In this document: piece by piece, positions 55,024 through 64,000 of the stretch
Numbering within the stretch: the first letter of the stretch is position 1
How the letters are laid out: the number at the start of each line of letters is the position of its first letter
Virus record (IMG/VR): IMGVR_UViG_3300032286_000719
Location: 48,820-112,819 of that record
Source of the DNA: a virus
Strand: one strand, 5' to 3'
Length of the DNA stretch: 64,000 nt
Notes under the pieces: generated by a model
What the model saw: the letters and a program-made list of their open reading frames with translations, nothing else
Database searches by the model: none
What the model was told of the DNA's origin: nothing
Program-made: the position numbers and the translations under genes

Positions 55024-55270
55024 GGGATGGAAGAATCATCTTCTTCCTGAGGAAAGAACAAAAGCTTTTATTCAACATGTAAGCAATGAAAGACTTGATA
55101 TATGTAATGAATGTGAGCATCATTCTAAAAATCACGCATCTGTAAGACCAGATGCACATTGCACAGAGTGTGGATGTACACTATCTGCTAAAACAAAATG
55201 TTTAACCTGTGAATGTCCATTGAAGAAATGGGTAGCACAAGAAATACCAAAAGAAAATGATGCTACGTAA
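55001..55270 (+). CDS. Small zinc-binding protein of the packaging operon
   Basis: This 89-residue protein has CNECEHHSKNHASVRPDAHC followed by TECGCTLSAKTKCLTCECPL, giving eight cysteines plus His, enough for two zinc sites. The N-terminal GQIFEGWKNHLLPEERTKAF is helical. I recall similar proteins from the same position in Bacteroidota phages. Overlaps both neighbours by 14-23 bases. Function unknown. Confidence 0.65.
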   Translation: MSLGQIFEGWKNHLLPEERTKAFIQHVSNERLDICNECEHHSKNHASVRPDAHCTECGCTLSAKTKCLTCECPLKKWVAQEIPKENDAT

Positions 55271-55538
55271 AATACCATTAGGACCATTCCTAGAAATCCT
55301 TACAGACCTATTTGACAATGGAGCTGATTTCATTGATATATCAGGTGATGTTAACAATGAAGGAGAATCACCAAGAGACAGTATTAAGATTACAGTGAAG
55401 CCTGAGTATTTATCCCCTGACATTAATGAGGAAGAGGAAGATGTAATAGATCTTGGAATGGATTTTCTAATAGACAATAAGACTGACACAACACCACCAT
55501 CGCCTCTCTCTGAAGATGATATTCAAGATTTAATATAA
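55257..55538 (+). CDS. Acidic hypothetical protein
   Basis: This 93-residue acidic protein begins KIPLGPFLEILTDLFDNGAD and ends SPLSEDDIQDLI. The acid-rich middle (NEEEEDVIDLGMDF) might serve as an interaction tail. Unknown. Confidence 0.6.
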   Translation: MMLRKIPLGPFLEILTDLFDNGADFIDISGDVNNEGESPRDSIKITVKPEYLSPDINEEEEDVIDLGMDFLIDNKTDTTPPSPLSEDDIQDLI

Positions 55539-55543
55539 ATAGC

Positions 55544-55819
55544 ATGGGCAGACAAAACTATTATCGACAAATCCTACAGATATTGGAGAGACTACGTAAA
55601 GCTCATCCAACATATAATATAGGAAGACATATTTCTACAGCATTGGATGGATATGACGATATATGGGGTGTGACAGATAAAGAATTCCTATTTGCCTTAG
55701 AGAAATATGAACTAGAATTGAATATGGATGTAGATCACATTGATCAGGAGGAGATAGATGAGATAATAAAAGATGGCATGAATTTGGAGAGAACATTGTT
55801 CGAAGAGGAGGAAGAATAA
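55544..55819 (+). CDS. Hypothetical protein
   Basis: This 91-residue protein contains QILQILERLRKAHPTYNIGR and continues with HISTALDGYDDIWGVTDKEF. A string of helices with an acidic end. The pattern is seen in other Bacteroidota phages near terminase, without known function. Confidence 0.6.
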   Translation: MGRQNYYRQILQILERLRKAHPTYNIGRHISTALDGYDDIWGVTDKEFLFALEKYELELNMDVDHIDQEEIDEIIKDGMNLERTLFEEEEE

Positions 55820-55848
55820 ATAAATAATAACATAATACCAACTACATA

Positions 55849-56175
55849 ATGGAAATAATTACACCTAAAAGAGTTGTTGGAGTACATCATGATCCAACTA
55901 AATTTTTTACTATAAGAATTGTATACACAGAAGGTATGCAAGAGTTTCTTTGTCCTGATGGTGAAGATGTTTATCATTCACAACAAGAAAGAAGAAGAGA
56001 AAGATTTAGAGAACAAGAATTAGCATTTGCAAATAGACTTGCTGCTGATTCTGAAGAACAACTTAGGTATAATAATATAATAAATAGCATTCTTGATTAT
56101 AAAGATCATGATGATTATAAACGTAAAACTAGCCTTAAATATAAGGTGTTAAAGTTTTTAAAACTAACTAAATAA
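55849..56175 (+). CDS. Hypothetical protein
   Basis: This 108-residue protein has a beta-rich N-terminus (IITPKRVVGVHHDPTKFFTI) and a charged helical C-terminus ending in a basic KVLKFLKLTK. It begins after an AACTACAT leader string and ends on the start of the next gene. Unknown. Confidence 0.55.
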   Translation: MEIITPKRVVGVHHDPTKFFTIRIVYTEGMQEFLCPDGEDVYHSQQERRRERFREQELAFANRLAADSEEQLRYNNIINSILDYKDHDDYKRKTSLKYKVLKFLKLTK

Positions 56176-56507
56176 TGGCAGTAAGAAAAACTACATACAT
56201 TGATGTCGAGCTAGATTGGGCTGAGACACAATTAGCAAGCTGGAAACAATACGTTGATGCTAATCCCCTTCATGAATTGAAGGATAGAATAGAATGGAAA
56301 CCTACAGCTAAAGGAGGACTTCTTCCTATGGTGATTGCTTCTATCGAATCACAAGGGAAGTTTGTACAGGAAACAATGAAGAACTACCTTGCTCTTTTAA
56401 AAGAAGTGGATGTCATGAGAGAAAAGCAAGAAGCTAAGAAGGTGGAAACACGTGGTGGTCAAGAGCTTGGTTCTATGGCAGAAGAATTCTTAAAAGGTAG
56501 GGGATAA
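56175..56507 (+). CDS. Putative small terminase subunit
   Basis: This 110-residue helical protein directly precedes the large terminase gene (1 base gap). It contains LDWAETQLASWKQYVDANPL and ESQGKFVQETMKNYLALLKE followed by VDVMREKQEA, an N-terminal alpha domain and a coiled coil, as in short TerS proteins. No clear helix-turn-helix is seen. The call rests mostly on gene order. Confidence 0.5.
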   Translation: MAVRKTTYIDVELDWAETQLASWKQYVDANPLHELKDRIEWKPTAKGGLLPMVIASIESQGKFVQETMKNYLALLKEVDVMREKQEAKKVETRGGQELGSMAEEFLKGRG

Positions 56508-56508
56508 A

Positions 56509-58530
56509 ATGAACTTACATGATATAGACTATAAGGATTGGTTCATCAATCAAAAACGTATTCCAGATGAAACATCTAGTGAATACAAATCATTCTTCAA
56601 TTTCCACAAGGAACTTTGTATGAATGGCTGTATGATGGATGGACAATACATCAATCCATTTCTATATTGGCATTTAAACATATGGCACACAGAGGTTGAT
56701 ACCATAGATGAATATGGACGTATCAACCAGAAATACGCTAATCCACTACTTAGAGATAACGAGTGGTTGGTAACAAATGAAATAGACAGAGCACATAAAG
56801 AAAAGAAAGGCCTAGTTATACTAGGTATTCGTCGTTTTGCTAAGTCTGTTATTGAAGCTAGTTACATAGGACAGGGTGCTACATTTGATGAGAACAGTCA
56901 GAACATTATTGCAGGACTAAATGCTCCTGATATAAAGCTGATTACAGATAAGATTGACAAGGGACTTAACTTCCTACCTAAATCCTGGAGATGGCAGAGG
57001 GTAGAGGATAACTGGAAGAACCAAGTTACCTTAGGGATTAAGACCAAGTCAGGAGAGAGAATACCCTTCTCTCAGATTCTTATACGTAACTTAGATGGTG
57101 GTAACAATGAAGAGGCTATTGCAGGTACCAAACCTAGAAGACTCATTATTGATGAGATTGGTAAGGGATCGTTCCTTAGAGGACTTCAAGCTGCTATACC
57201 AGGTTTTACAACACCATTTGGTTGGGGATGTTCACCTATTCTAACAGGTACAGGTGGAGACATGAAGATGTTCATGGATGCAAAGAGCTTAATGTTTGAT
57301 GTAGAAAACTTCAACTTCCTAGAATACAACAATGCAAAGGATGATAAAAGAGTGCATGGCCTCTTTATATCACATAAATACAGAATGGAGGCCAAAGAAG
57401 AATCTTCTCTTGGTGCATTCTTAGAAAAACCAGAAGGATCTTCTCTGTATCAGGTGAAGATGATGGTGTCAAATGAAGACAAAGCTACAGAGATTACTAA
57501 TACCAATCTAGAGAAGCTTAAGAAAGCTGGTGATAGAATGGCCTATCTGAAAGAGAAGATGTATTACCCACAAGAAGTGGATGATATATTCTTAAACGAA
57601 GATACCAATATATTTGATATTGAATCAGCTAAACGTCAGAAAGCCAGACTGTTAATGCAAGAAAGAACAGGAACACCTGTTATTCTATATGATGATGGAA
57701 ATGGTGTTAAGCATGAGTTTACAGATAAGCTTCCTATATCAAACTTCCCTCTGAAGAATAGTGATATGAAAGATGCTCCTGTAGTGATATATGAGTTTCC
57801 AATTGATACACCTCCTTATGGTTTATATGTAGCAGGAGTTGACCCTTATAGACAAGGTAAGTCTGCTTATTCTAGTTCATTAGGATCTGTATACATATAT
57901 AAACGTATGCATGCTATTGCAGGAGAGAAGTATCAAGATATGTTTGTGGCTAGTTATTGTGCTAGACCAGATAAGAAAGAAACATGGGAAGAACAAGCTC
58001 GCTACCTCATCAAGTATTACAATGCTAGAACGCTATGTGAGAATGATGAAATCAGCTTTATAGACTACATGATAGCCAAAGGAGATCAACATTATTTAGA
58101 GAAACAACCTGAATGGTTAAAAGAAATAGTTCCAAACACCACAGTGAGAAGGGATTATGGAATACATAGGTCTTCTGAGAAGATTAGAGACTTCTTACAT
58201 GGAGCTCTGAAGAAGTATACAGAAGAAGCTATACACATAGAGAAAGATGATGATGGTAACATCATATCAGAAATAAAGGGTATGTCAAAGATATTTGACC
58301 CTGTTCTATTAGAGGAAATGATCCAGTATAATGAACAAGGTAACTTTGATAGAATCATTGCTGCAGAATTAGCTGTAGCATTAGCTATGAAGCTAGATCC
58401 TATTATGGGTAAAATAGGTGGAGAGGAAGATATAAGAATCAAATCAATGTTCACAAAGAGCAAAAAGAATATGCTTTTCACAGAGAGCAGAACAATGTTT
58501 AACACACCAAAAAGTAAATTGTTTAGATAA
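56509..58530 (+). CDS. terL: Terminase large subunit (TerL)
   Basis: This 673-residue packaging motor has an ATPase part with LVILGIRRFAKSVIEASYIG (Walker A variant RRFAKS) and KPRRLIIDEIGKGSFLRGLQ (Walker B with catalytic Glu). The nuclease part has YGLYVAGVDPYRQGKSAYSS (RNase H-like first Asp), later LCENDEISFIDYMIAKGDQH and a C-terminal Asp-rich end. It packages DNA into the prohead with the portal encoded directly after it (1-base gap). Its length fits crAss-like TerL proteins. Confidence 0.92.
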   Translation: MNLHDIDYKDWFINQKRIPDETSSEYKSFFNFHKELCMNGCMMDGQYINPFLYWHLNIWHTEVDTIDEYGRINQKYANPLLRDNEWLVTNEIDRAHKEKKGLVILGIRRFAKSVIEASYIGQGATFDENSQNIIAGLNAPDIKLITDKIDKGLNFLPKSWRWQRVEDNWKNQVTLGIKTKSGERIPFSQILIRNLDGGNNEEAIAGTKPRRLIIDEIGKGSFLRGLQAAIPGFTTPFGWGCSPILTGTGGDMKMFMDAKSLMFDVENFNFLEYNNAKDDKRVHGLFISHKYRMEAKEESSLGAFLEKPEGSSLYQVKMMVSNEDKATEITNTNLEKLKKAGDRMAYLKEKMYYPQEVDDIFLNEDTNIFDIESAKRQKARLLMQERTGTPVILYDDGNGVKHEFTDKLPISNFPLKNSDMKDAPVVIYEFPIDTPPYGLYVAGVDPYRQGKSAYSSSLGSVYIYKRMHAIAGEKYQDMFVASYCARPDKKETWEEQARYLIKYYNARTLCENDEISFIDYMIAKGDQHYLEKQPEWLKEIVPNTTVRRDYGIHRSSEKIRDFLHGALKKYTEEAIHIEKDDDGNIISEIKGMSKIFDPVLLEEMIQYNEQGNFDRIIAAELAVALAMKLDPIMGKIGGEEDIRIKSMFTKSKKNMLFTESRTMFNTPKSKLFR

Positions 58531-58531
58531 C

Positions 58532-61117
58532 ATGGCAATAATTAGATATACAAAAGATGCTACCATCAGGTACGCATATTTAAACATCTTCCCTGATCAG
58601 TTCAAAACTGAAAAGGAAAAACAAGATGAGAGTTGGATTAAGAACACAATGGACTATTTTTCCAACAAAGCATATGCTGAGTATGTAAAGAATAGAGATA
58701 CATTTGTTAAAAACTACGATCTTATGAAAGGAATCTTACGTATGGAAGATTTCTATCAAGAACCAGAGGTGAGAAGCTTTACAGATGTTCTTACAGGAGA
58801 TCTAGAACTTCCTGCTTATGTAAAGATGTATTCTATTGTTACCACTCCTGTTAATGAGTTAGTGGGAGAAATCTCTAAACGTCCTGATACATTTAGAGTG
58901 AAAGCTTTTGATGATGACAGTCAAGCTGAAGAACTACAGTTTAAAACAGATACGTTACAAGAATATGTAATAGGTCAAGTTAAACAACAGTTTGCACAAA
59001 AAGCTGCTATGCGAGGGGAAGAGATTGATGAGGAGCAATTACAGCAAATGACTATGGAACAGGTTAAGGATCAGTTAGATAGCTATACATCTATTGCTGA
59101 GAAATGGGCTAACCACATTCTTACATGTCAGAAAGCTGAGTTTAACTTAAAAGAAAAATCAGAAGATGCATTCAGAGACATGCTAATCTCTGCTAGAGAA
59201 TTTTACCATATATATGAAGACAACTCAAAACTTGGTTTTAACATTGAAGTGGCCAACCCAAAGAACACTTGGTTTCTTACTACTCCTGATAGAAAGTGGA
59301 TATCAGATCCCACTGGTAGAGCTCAAGGAGCCTATGCTGCTGGTACAGTACAAGTTATGGAGCTTTCAGAGATCATTGAAAGCATACCAGATCTTACGAA
59401 AGAGGAGATTGACCACTTACGCTCATCGCTCCAAGACTATGGGCTAATCAATGTACGTGAATCAAACTTAGGTAATCCAGATGCTATTCCTGGACAAGAC
59501 TCTGTAATGTATGATACATTTGACCCATTAGTGTTACAGACACGTATGATCATTGAATCAGAGATGAAAGAGAATAATGATGGACTTAAAGACTTCTTAG
59601 GGCTAACAAACAATGTTAGTTCATTTGGTTATAAGTATGTTGTTGTTAGATCATATTGGATCTCTAAAAGAAAGATAGGTAAATTGATCTATATAGATGA
59701 TATGGGTAATGAGCAATCTTTACTTGTTGATGAAACTTATAAATCAGGAACTATACCTACACAACAATCATTAGAATGGGGATGGGTTAATGAATGGTAT
59801 CAAGGTACTAAGATTGGACCAGACATCTATCACATCAAACCATTCAAGTTATTAAACTACTGTCCTATTATAGGAACAACATATGAGGTGAAGAATACAG
59901 AAGCAAAAAGCTTAGTAGATCTTATGAAACCTTTCCAAGTTTTGTATAATGTATGTATGAACCAATTGTACAAGCTTCTTGAAAAAGAAATGGGTAAAGT
60001 GCAATTGATGTCATTAAGACATGTTCCTATTCCTAAAGATGGAGATGCACAAGATGCTCTTGATATATGGGAAATGGAAGCACGTAACAGAGGTGTGGTA
60101 TTTGTTGATGACAGCCCAGAGAACTTAAAAGCTCCTAGCTCATTCAACCAATATACAGCTCTTGACCTTACACGTACGCAGGAGATACAATCTAGATACC
60201 AACTTGCTCAACAAGTGAAAGCTGAATGTTGGGAACTTGTAGGTATGTCAAGACAACGTATGGGATCTGTATCTGCATCAGAAAGTGCTACAGGAACTAA
60301 TACAGCAATGCAACAGAGTTACTCTCAAACAGAACCATTATTTATTGCACATGAATATGTAATGGGACAACTATATCAAGCTATTATAGATGCTGCATTG
60401 TATGTAGAGAGTTCTAAACCTCAGTCTACGCTTTCATATATCACTTCTGAAGGAGAATCTGCATTCGTACAAGTGAATGGATCAGATCTTAAATTTCGTG
60501 ACTTAAAAGTGTTCTTAACTAATAGACCAGAAGATCAACAAATGTTTAATGAGCTTAGACAACTTTCTCAAGCTATTATTCAGAATGGTGGCACACTTTA
60601 TGATGTAGTGGAACTATATAGTTCTAAATCTCAAAGAGAACTTAAGAAAGCATTCAAAGATCTTAGAGACAGACAAGTTGCTCTGCAAGAACAACAACAA
60701 CAACTTGCTCAACAACAGCAACAAGCTCAACAAGAACAAGCTCAAGCTACATTACAACAAGCTGCTCAACTTGCTGCAGAACAACAAGCTAATGATAACT
60801 ATCAAAAAGAACTTGATAGAATATCTAAAGAGAAGATTGCTATTATACAAGCTACAGGATTTGGTAATGTAGAATCAGAAGATGTTAATGCTAATGCTGT
60901 TCCTGATGTAATGGAAGTCAGTAAGTTAAACATGGAACAAGAGAAAGTTACCAAAGATTATGGAATGGAGATGGCTGATATTCAAGCTAAGAATAAACAA
61001 GCTGCTGATAAAATGTCCATAGAAAAGGAGAAATTACAAGTAGCTAGAGAGAATATGGCAAACGATCTTGCAGTGGCAAAAGAGAATGCTAAGGGAAGAA
61101 ATAACAAAAAAAGTTAA
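58532..61117 (+). CDS. Portal protein
   Basis: This 861-residue protein is large for a portal but has the portal-like pattern: helical early part (KNYDLMKGILRMEDFYQEPE), GVVFVDDSPENLKAPSSFNQ, and SASESATGTNTAMQQSYSQT followed by EPLFIAHEYVMGQLYQAIID. The latter resembles the stem/crown region of crAss-like and related portals. The last 150 residues are Gln-rich and coiled (QEQQQQLAQQQQQAQQEQAQ), probably a crown or barrel. It directly follows TerL and forms the dodecameric DNA channel. Confidence 0.85.
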   Translation: MAIIRYTKDATIRYAYLNIFPDQFKTEKEKQDESWIKNTMDYFSNKAYAEYVKNRDTFVKNYDLMKGILRMEDFYQEPEVRSFTDVLTGDLELPAYVKMYSIVTTPVNELVGEISKRPDTFRVKAFDDDSQAEELQFKTDTLQEYVIGQVKQQFAQKAAMRGEEIDEEQLQQMTMEQVKDQLDSYTSIAEKWANHILTCQKAEFNLKEKSEDAFRDMLISAREFYHIYEDNSKLGFNIEVANPKNTWFLTTPDRKWISDPTGRAQGAYAAGTVQVMELSEIIESIPDLTKEEIDHLRSSLQDYGLINVRESNLGNPDAIPGQDSVMYDTFDPLVLQTRMIIESEMKENNDGLKDFLGLTNNVSSFGYKYVVVRSYWISKRKIGKLIYIDDMGNEQSLLVDETYKSGTIPTQQSLEWGWVNEWYQGTKIGPDIYHIKPFKLLNYCPIIGTTYEVKNTEAKSLVDLMKPFQVLYNVCMNQLYKLLEKEMGKVQLMSLRHVPIPKDGDAQDALDIWEMEARNRGVVFVDDSPENLKAPSSFNQYTALDLTRTQEIQSRYQLAQQVKAECWELVGMSRQRMGSVSASESATGTNTAMQQSYSQTEPLFIAHEYVMGQLYQAIIDAALYVESSKPQSTLSYITSEGESAFVQVNGSDLKFRDLKVFLTNRPEDQQMFNELRQLSQAIIQNGGTLYDVVELYSSKSQRELKKAFKDLRDRQVALQEQQQQLAQQQQQAQQEQAQATLQQAAQLAAEQQANDNYQKELDRISKEKIAIIQATGFGNVESEDVNANAVPDVMEVSKLNMEQEKVTKDYGMEMADIQAKNKQAADKMSIEKEKLQVARENMANDLAVAKENAKGRNNKKS

Positions 61118-61197
61118 AAAAAGTTCTTCCACAGACAAGGGTAAAACATATTAATGCTATATTATCTAGAAAATTGGGTCACATTGGTCTATAACCC

Positions 61198-61228
61198 TTT
61201 GATAATCCAAACCCTTATTATACTTTTA
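61198..61228 (+). promoter_or_regulatory. Promoter for scaffold-like and capsid genes
   Basis: TTTG (61198-61201), 19 bases, then TACTTTTA (61221-61228). It lies in the 144-base gap after the portal gene and 33 bases upstream of the next start, so capsid genes have a second, probably strong, promoter. Confidence 0.65.
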
Positions 61229-61261
61229 CATAAATAAAACCAAACATAAATACAACTACAT

Positions 61262-62515
61262 ATGGCTGATAATTTAGATAACTTTAGTATTCAAGGTACT
61301 ATGGAAATGGGAATGGGTAACCAAGAACTATTAAATGACTTGTTTTCCCCTGAAACATCAACATCAAATCCAGAAGATGTTACTCCTATTATAAAAGACG
61401 CAGATGCTCCTGAAGCTCCAGAAGTTCCAGCAGTGAAGAAGGGTAAGGATATTATTCCTCCTAAAAGCGTTGATGGTAAAACAGATGAAGAGAAAGCAGA
61501 AGGACAATCTATGATTGCTGATTTCTTAAGTGATGATGAAGATGAGGACAATGATGATACACCTGCACCAGCTAAACCTGCTGCAAAAGCTGCAGAAACT
61601 GCTGACGTTGATGATGATGACGAACCACAAGGTACACAATTCACTGCTCTTGCTAACGATCTTTATAAACTAGGTGTATTCACCAATGATGATGAAGAAG
61701 ATCTACCACCAGTATCCACTGCAGAAGAATTCTTAGAAAGATTCGAAAATGAAAAGAAAAAAGGTGCCTCTGAGATGGTGCAAAACTTCATAGGACAATT
61801 TGGAGAAGATTATCAAGAAGCGTTTGATGCCATATTTGTAAAAGGAGTTAATCCAAAAGATTACTTTGGTACTTATAATCAAGTAGTTAACTTTGCTGAG
61901 ATGAATCTCGATGATGAGAACAATCAAATAAGAATAATGAAACGAGCATTAGCAGATCAAGGATTTGAACCTGAAGATGTAGATACAGAAATTGAAAGAC
62001 TTCAAAACTATGGTGATCTTGAAAGCGTAGCTACAAAACATCATAAAGTGCTAGTTAAAAAAGAAGCAGCCAAGTTACAACAACTAGAACAGAAATCTGA
62101 AGCTGAGTTAAGACAAAAAGCTCAAATCAGAAATCAATATATAGACAACGTACAGACCATCTTGCAAGAGAAGGTTAAATCAAAAGAGTTTGATGGTATT
62201 CCTATCAATCCAAAATTAGCAGGTGAACTACAAGACTTCTTATTAGTTGACAAGTGGAAAACTCCATCAGGAGAAACACTGACAGACTTTGATCGTGCTA
62301 TCCTGGATATGAAAAGACCAGAGAACCATGCAATGAAAGTTAAGTTAGGACTTCTTATGAAGATGTTAGAGAAAGATCCAACATTATCAACTATACAAAG
62401 AACAGGCGTTACAAAGAAATCTAACGAACTGTTTGGAGAAGTTGCAAGACAAGTGACTAAATCTAAGTCAACAACTAGTGGTTCAGGAGCTAAACCTAAT
62501 TCATGGTTTTTATAA
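61262..62515 (+). CDS. Acidic scaffold-like protein upstream of capsid
   Basis: This 417-residue protein has an Asp/Glu/Ala/Pro-rich N-terminal half (DFLSDDEDEDNDDTPAPAKP) and a long coiled helical second half (residues about 230-380). It ends in TKSKSTTSGSGAKPNSWFL. Position between portal and major capsid gene, acidity and coiled-coil content fit a head scaffold or chaperone. Its leader contains the AACTACAT string. No sequence family is recognised, so the role is inferred. Confidence 0.65.
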   Translation: MADNLDNFSIQGTMEMGMGNQELLNDLFSPETSTSNPEDVTPIIKDADAPEAPEVPAVKKGKDIIPPKSVDGKTDEEKAEGQSMIADFLSDDEDEDNDDTPAPAKPAAKAAETADVDDDDEPQGTQFTALANDLYKLGVFTNDDEEDLPPVSTAEEFLERFENEKKKGASEMVQNFIGQFGEDYQEAFDAIFVKGVNPKDYFGTYNQVVNFAEMNLDDENNQIRIMKRALADQGFEPEDVDTEIERLQNYGDLESVATKHHKVLVKKEAAKLQQLEQKSEAELRQKAQIRNQYIDNVQTILQEKVKSKEFDGIPINPKLAGELQDFLLVDKWKTPSGETLTDFDRAILDMKRPENHAMKVKLGLLMKMLEKDPTLSTIQRTGVTKKSNELFGEVARQVTKSKSTTSGSGAKPNSWFL

Positions 62516-62554
62516 CAAAAAAAATAATTAATAATTAACAAAAACGAATAACAA

Positions 62555-64000
62555 ATGGCAATTCAAACAATCCCTGGGTTAACAGGTTTTACTTATGCTC
62601 GTGTTGCGTCTATGGACAAACGTGCAGTAGGGAAACTTACAGACTCAAATCACTTAGAGAGTTTTCACTCGACAGAGCCAGCTGATTATGATAAAAAGAT
62701 AATCTCTTTATATACTCAGAGCTCATTGTACAGTAATGACTTCTTGGACATGATCAACAAAAGCACACCTTATTACATTGATAATAATAGTGATGCATGG
62801 AAATGGCAAGTAGCAGTTCCTTACAAATTCCCAAAAATTATTGACATTCCTGCTTCTACGCAAGATTTAATCGATGAAGGTAAAACAGGTATCGATGGTC
62901 AAGAATTTAACTTAGTATTAGATACTAATGAGTTTTCTAAAAATGCTATTGTATCTGTAGGTACACGTCAGTATGGTCCACGTTTCTACGTGATCAAAGA
63001 TCCACAACCATGGAACATGGGTTATTTGTACACATTTACATTAGTAACTGACAATCCAACAGTTGACTTTGTAAACCCTACATTCTTACAGTATGGTATT
63101 GAACTAGAATTAGTTGATGCTGCAATTGGTGAGTTTGATCAAGACTTATTAGGTCTTCCTAGATTAGGTGAGCAAATCACTATGTTCGAATCACTAGGTT
63201 CTGCATATGGATATGAGCACAAAATCACTGAGTGGGCTGATGACAAAATGATGAGAGATGCTTCTGGTAAGCCATTAGACATTTTGGTTTATGCTCCACA
63301 AAGACGTAACCAATTACCTTTAACTCGTAATGATGTTAAATGGGAACCATTTATTGAGTTCTGGATGCGTAAGTCAATGTTAGAATTGAAAGTTAAACGT
63401 ATGATCTGGGCTAAACCAGGTACAGTTAAAACTAATGGTTCTAAACAAGAATTGAAAAGAACATCTGCTGGTGTATACCACAGAATGAGAAATAATGGAA
63501 ACTTAGTTCAATATAACAGAGGTGAGTTTTCTGCTAACTTGATTCGTTCAGTATTTGGAGACTTGTTCTACAGAAGAGTGGATGTTAAAGACAGAAGTGT
63601 AAAAATGTATACTAATGAAGCTGGATTCGATGTATTCCAACAAGCTTTGAAAACAGATGCATTAAACTCTGGTCTTACATTCATGGCAGATTCTGGAAAC
63701 AGATACATGCAAGGAGAAGGACAACATATCACTTACAACTTTGCATTTGATGCAATGGTTACACGTGAGACTGGTAGAGTTGAATTGATCCACTTAAAAG
63801 AATTAGATTTACCACAAACTAACTTAGAGTTTGGACAAAACAAAAAAAGCACGCCAGTATTCATGGTGTTTGATGTGTCTCCAATGTCTGATGGTTCAAT
63901 GGTAAACAACATTAGAGAAGTACGTATGAAAGGTGCTCCTTCTATGACATGGGGTTATATTGATGGTACTCGTCACCACTTAGGTTTTGCTAAGTCTCAA
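62555..64000 (+). CDS. Major capsid protein, N-terminal part (3' end outside window)
   Basis: The frame opens at ATG 62555 and stays open for 482 codons to the window end. It starts MAIQTIPGLTGFTYARVASM and continues with many short strands and aromatic residues (FNLVLDTNEFSKNAIVSVGT, QPWNMGYLYTFTLVTDNPTV, WADDKMMRDASGKPLDILVY). Order after terminase, portal and scaffold-like genes, and the resemblance to HK97-fold capsids of crAss-like phages, support the call. It is missing the C-terminal end. It follows the scaffold-like gene by 39 bases. Confidence 0.8.
   Translation, partial: MAIQTIPGLTGFTYARVASMDKRAVGKLTDSNHLESFHSTEPADYDKKIISLYTQSSLYSNDFLDMINKSTPYYIDNNSDAWKWQVAVPYKFPKIIDIPASTQDLIDEGKTGIDGQEFNLVLDTNEFSKNAIVSVGTRQYGPRFYVIKDPQPWNMGYLYTFTLVTDNPTVDFVNPTFLQYGIELELVDAAIGEFDQDLLGLPRLGEQITMFESLGSAYGYEHKITEWADDKMMRDASGKPLDILVYAPQRRNQLPLTRNDVKWEPFIEFWMRKSMLELKVKRMIWAKPGTVKTNGSKQELKRTSAGVYHRMRNNGNLVQYNRGEFSANLIRSVFGDLFYRRVDVKDRSVKMYTNEAGFDVFQQALKTDALNSGLTFMADSGNRYMQGEGQHITYNFAFDAMVTRETGRVELIHLKELDLPQTNLEFGQNKKSTPVFMVFDVSPMSDGSMVNNIREVRMKGAPSMTWGYIDGTRHHLGFAKSQ

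Noticed and set aside
61291-61644. Antisense Ser-rich frame inside the scaffold-like gene
   Set aside because: Poly-Ser arises from the reverse complement of Asp/Glu and Ala-rich codons; the forward gene is clearly coding.

Overview
The window is part of a large tailed phage genome that very probably infects a Bacteroidota host, most likely a crAss-like phage or a close relative. The evidence is: AT-rich sequence (roughly one third G+C by eye); start codons preceded by A-rich leaders rather than Shine-Dalgarno sites; several promoters of the Bacteroidota type (TTG or TTTG, 19-21 bases, then TANNTTTG or TANNTTTA); and gene content that includes a compact family B DNA polymerase, DnaG-like primase, DnaB-like and SF2 helicases, a uracil-DNA glycosylase relative, and an IHF-like protein just upstream of terminase, portal and capsid genes. 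The standard genetic code fits: genes end in TAA, TGA and sometimes TAG, with no in-frame TAG inside them. Family names are recalled from sequence patterns; no database search was run.

Layout. Bases 1-17332 run rightward: the end of a giant virion protein, a lysis cassette (holin, spanin-like protein, M15 endolysin), tail-fibre and appendage genes with long threonine tracts and one glycosyltransferase, a Dps/ferritin-like protein, then a run of small very basic proteins. A bidirectional terminator at about 17334-17362 separates these from a long leftward block (54026 down to 17361). Read in its own direction, that block has small membrane proteins and a lipoprotein, an acidic protein with an AAA+ MoxR-like/vWA pair, a complete tmRNA gene, many tiny genes, DNA polymerase B, helicases, a Sak4-like ATPase, an SSB-like protein, primase, the UDG-like protein, rIIA/rIIB-like proteins, HNH proteins, a PD-(D/E)XK nuclease, RecA/UvsX, PhoH, a GroES-like protein, a fucosyltransferase, a GT2 glycosyltransferase and a methyltransferase. 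At about 54.03-54.33 kb a divergent control region separates this block from the rightward packaging/head operon: IHF-like protein, probable small terminase, TerL, portal, scaffold-like protein and major capsid protein, the last cut by the window end. The map is probably circular or permuted, with the head operon continuing past 64 kb and eventually reaching the giant protein at base 1.

How it works together. The leftward genes form the replication, recombination and takeover programme. The rightward genes build the head, tail and lysis functions. The most unusual elements are the phage-borne tmRNA with an about 35-residue tag frame, the combination of Thr-rich modular appendage proteins with four sugar- or methyl-transfer genes, a UDG homologue lacking the usual catalytic aspartate, an rIIB-like protein with a DnaJ-type zinc module, and a cluster of basic proteins built around a recurrent NGG-x-x-KKA motif.
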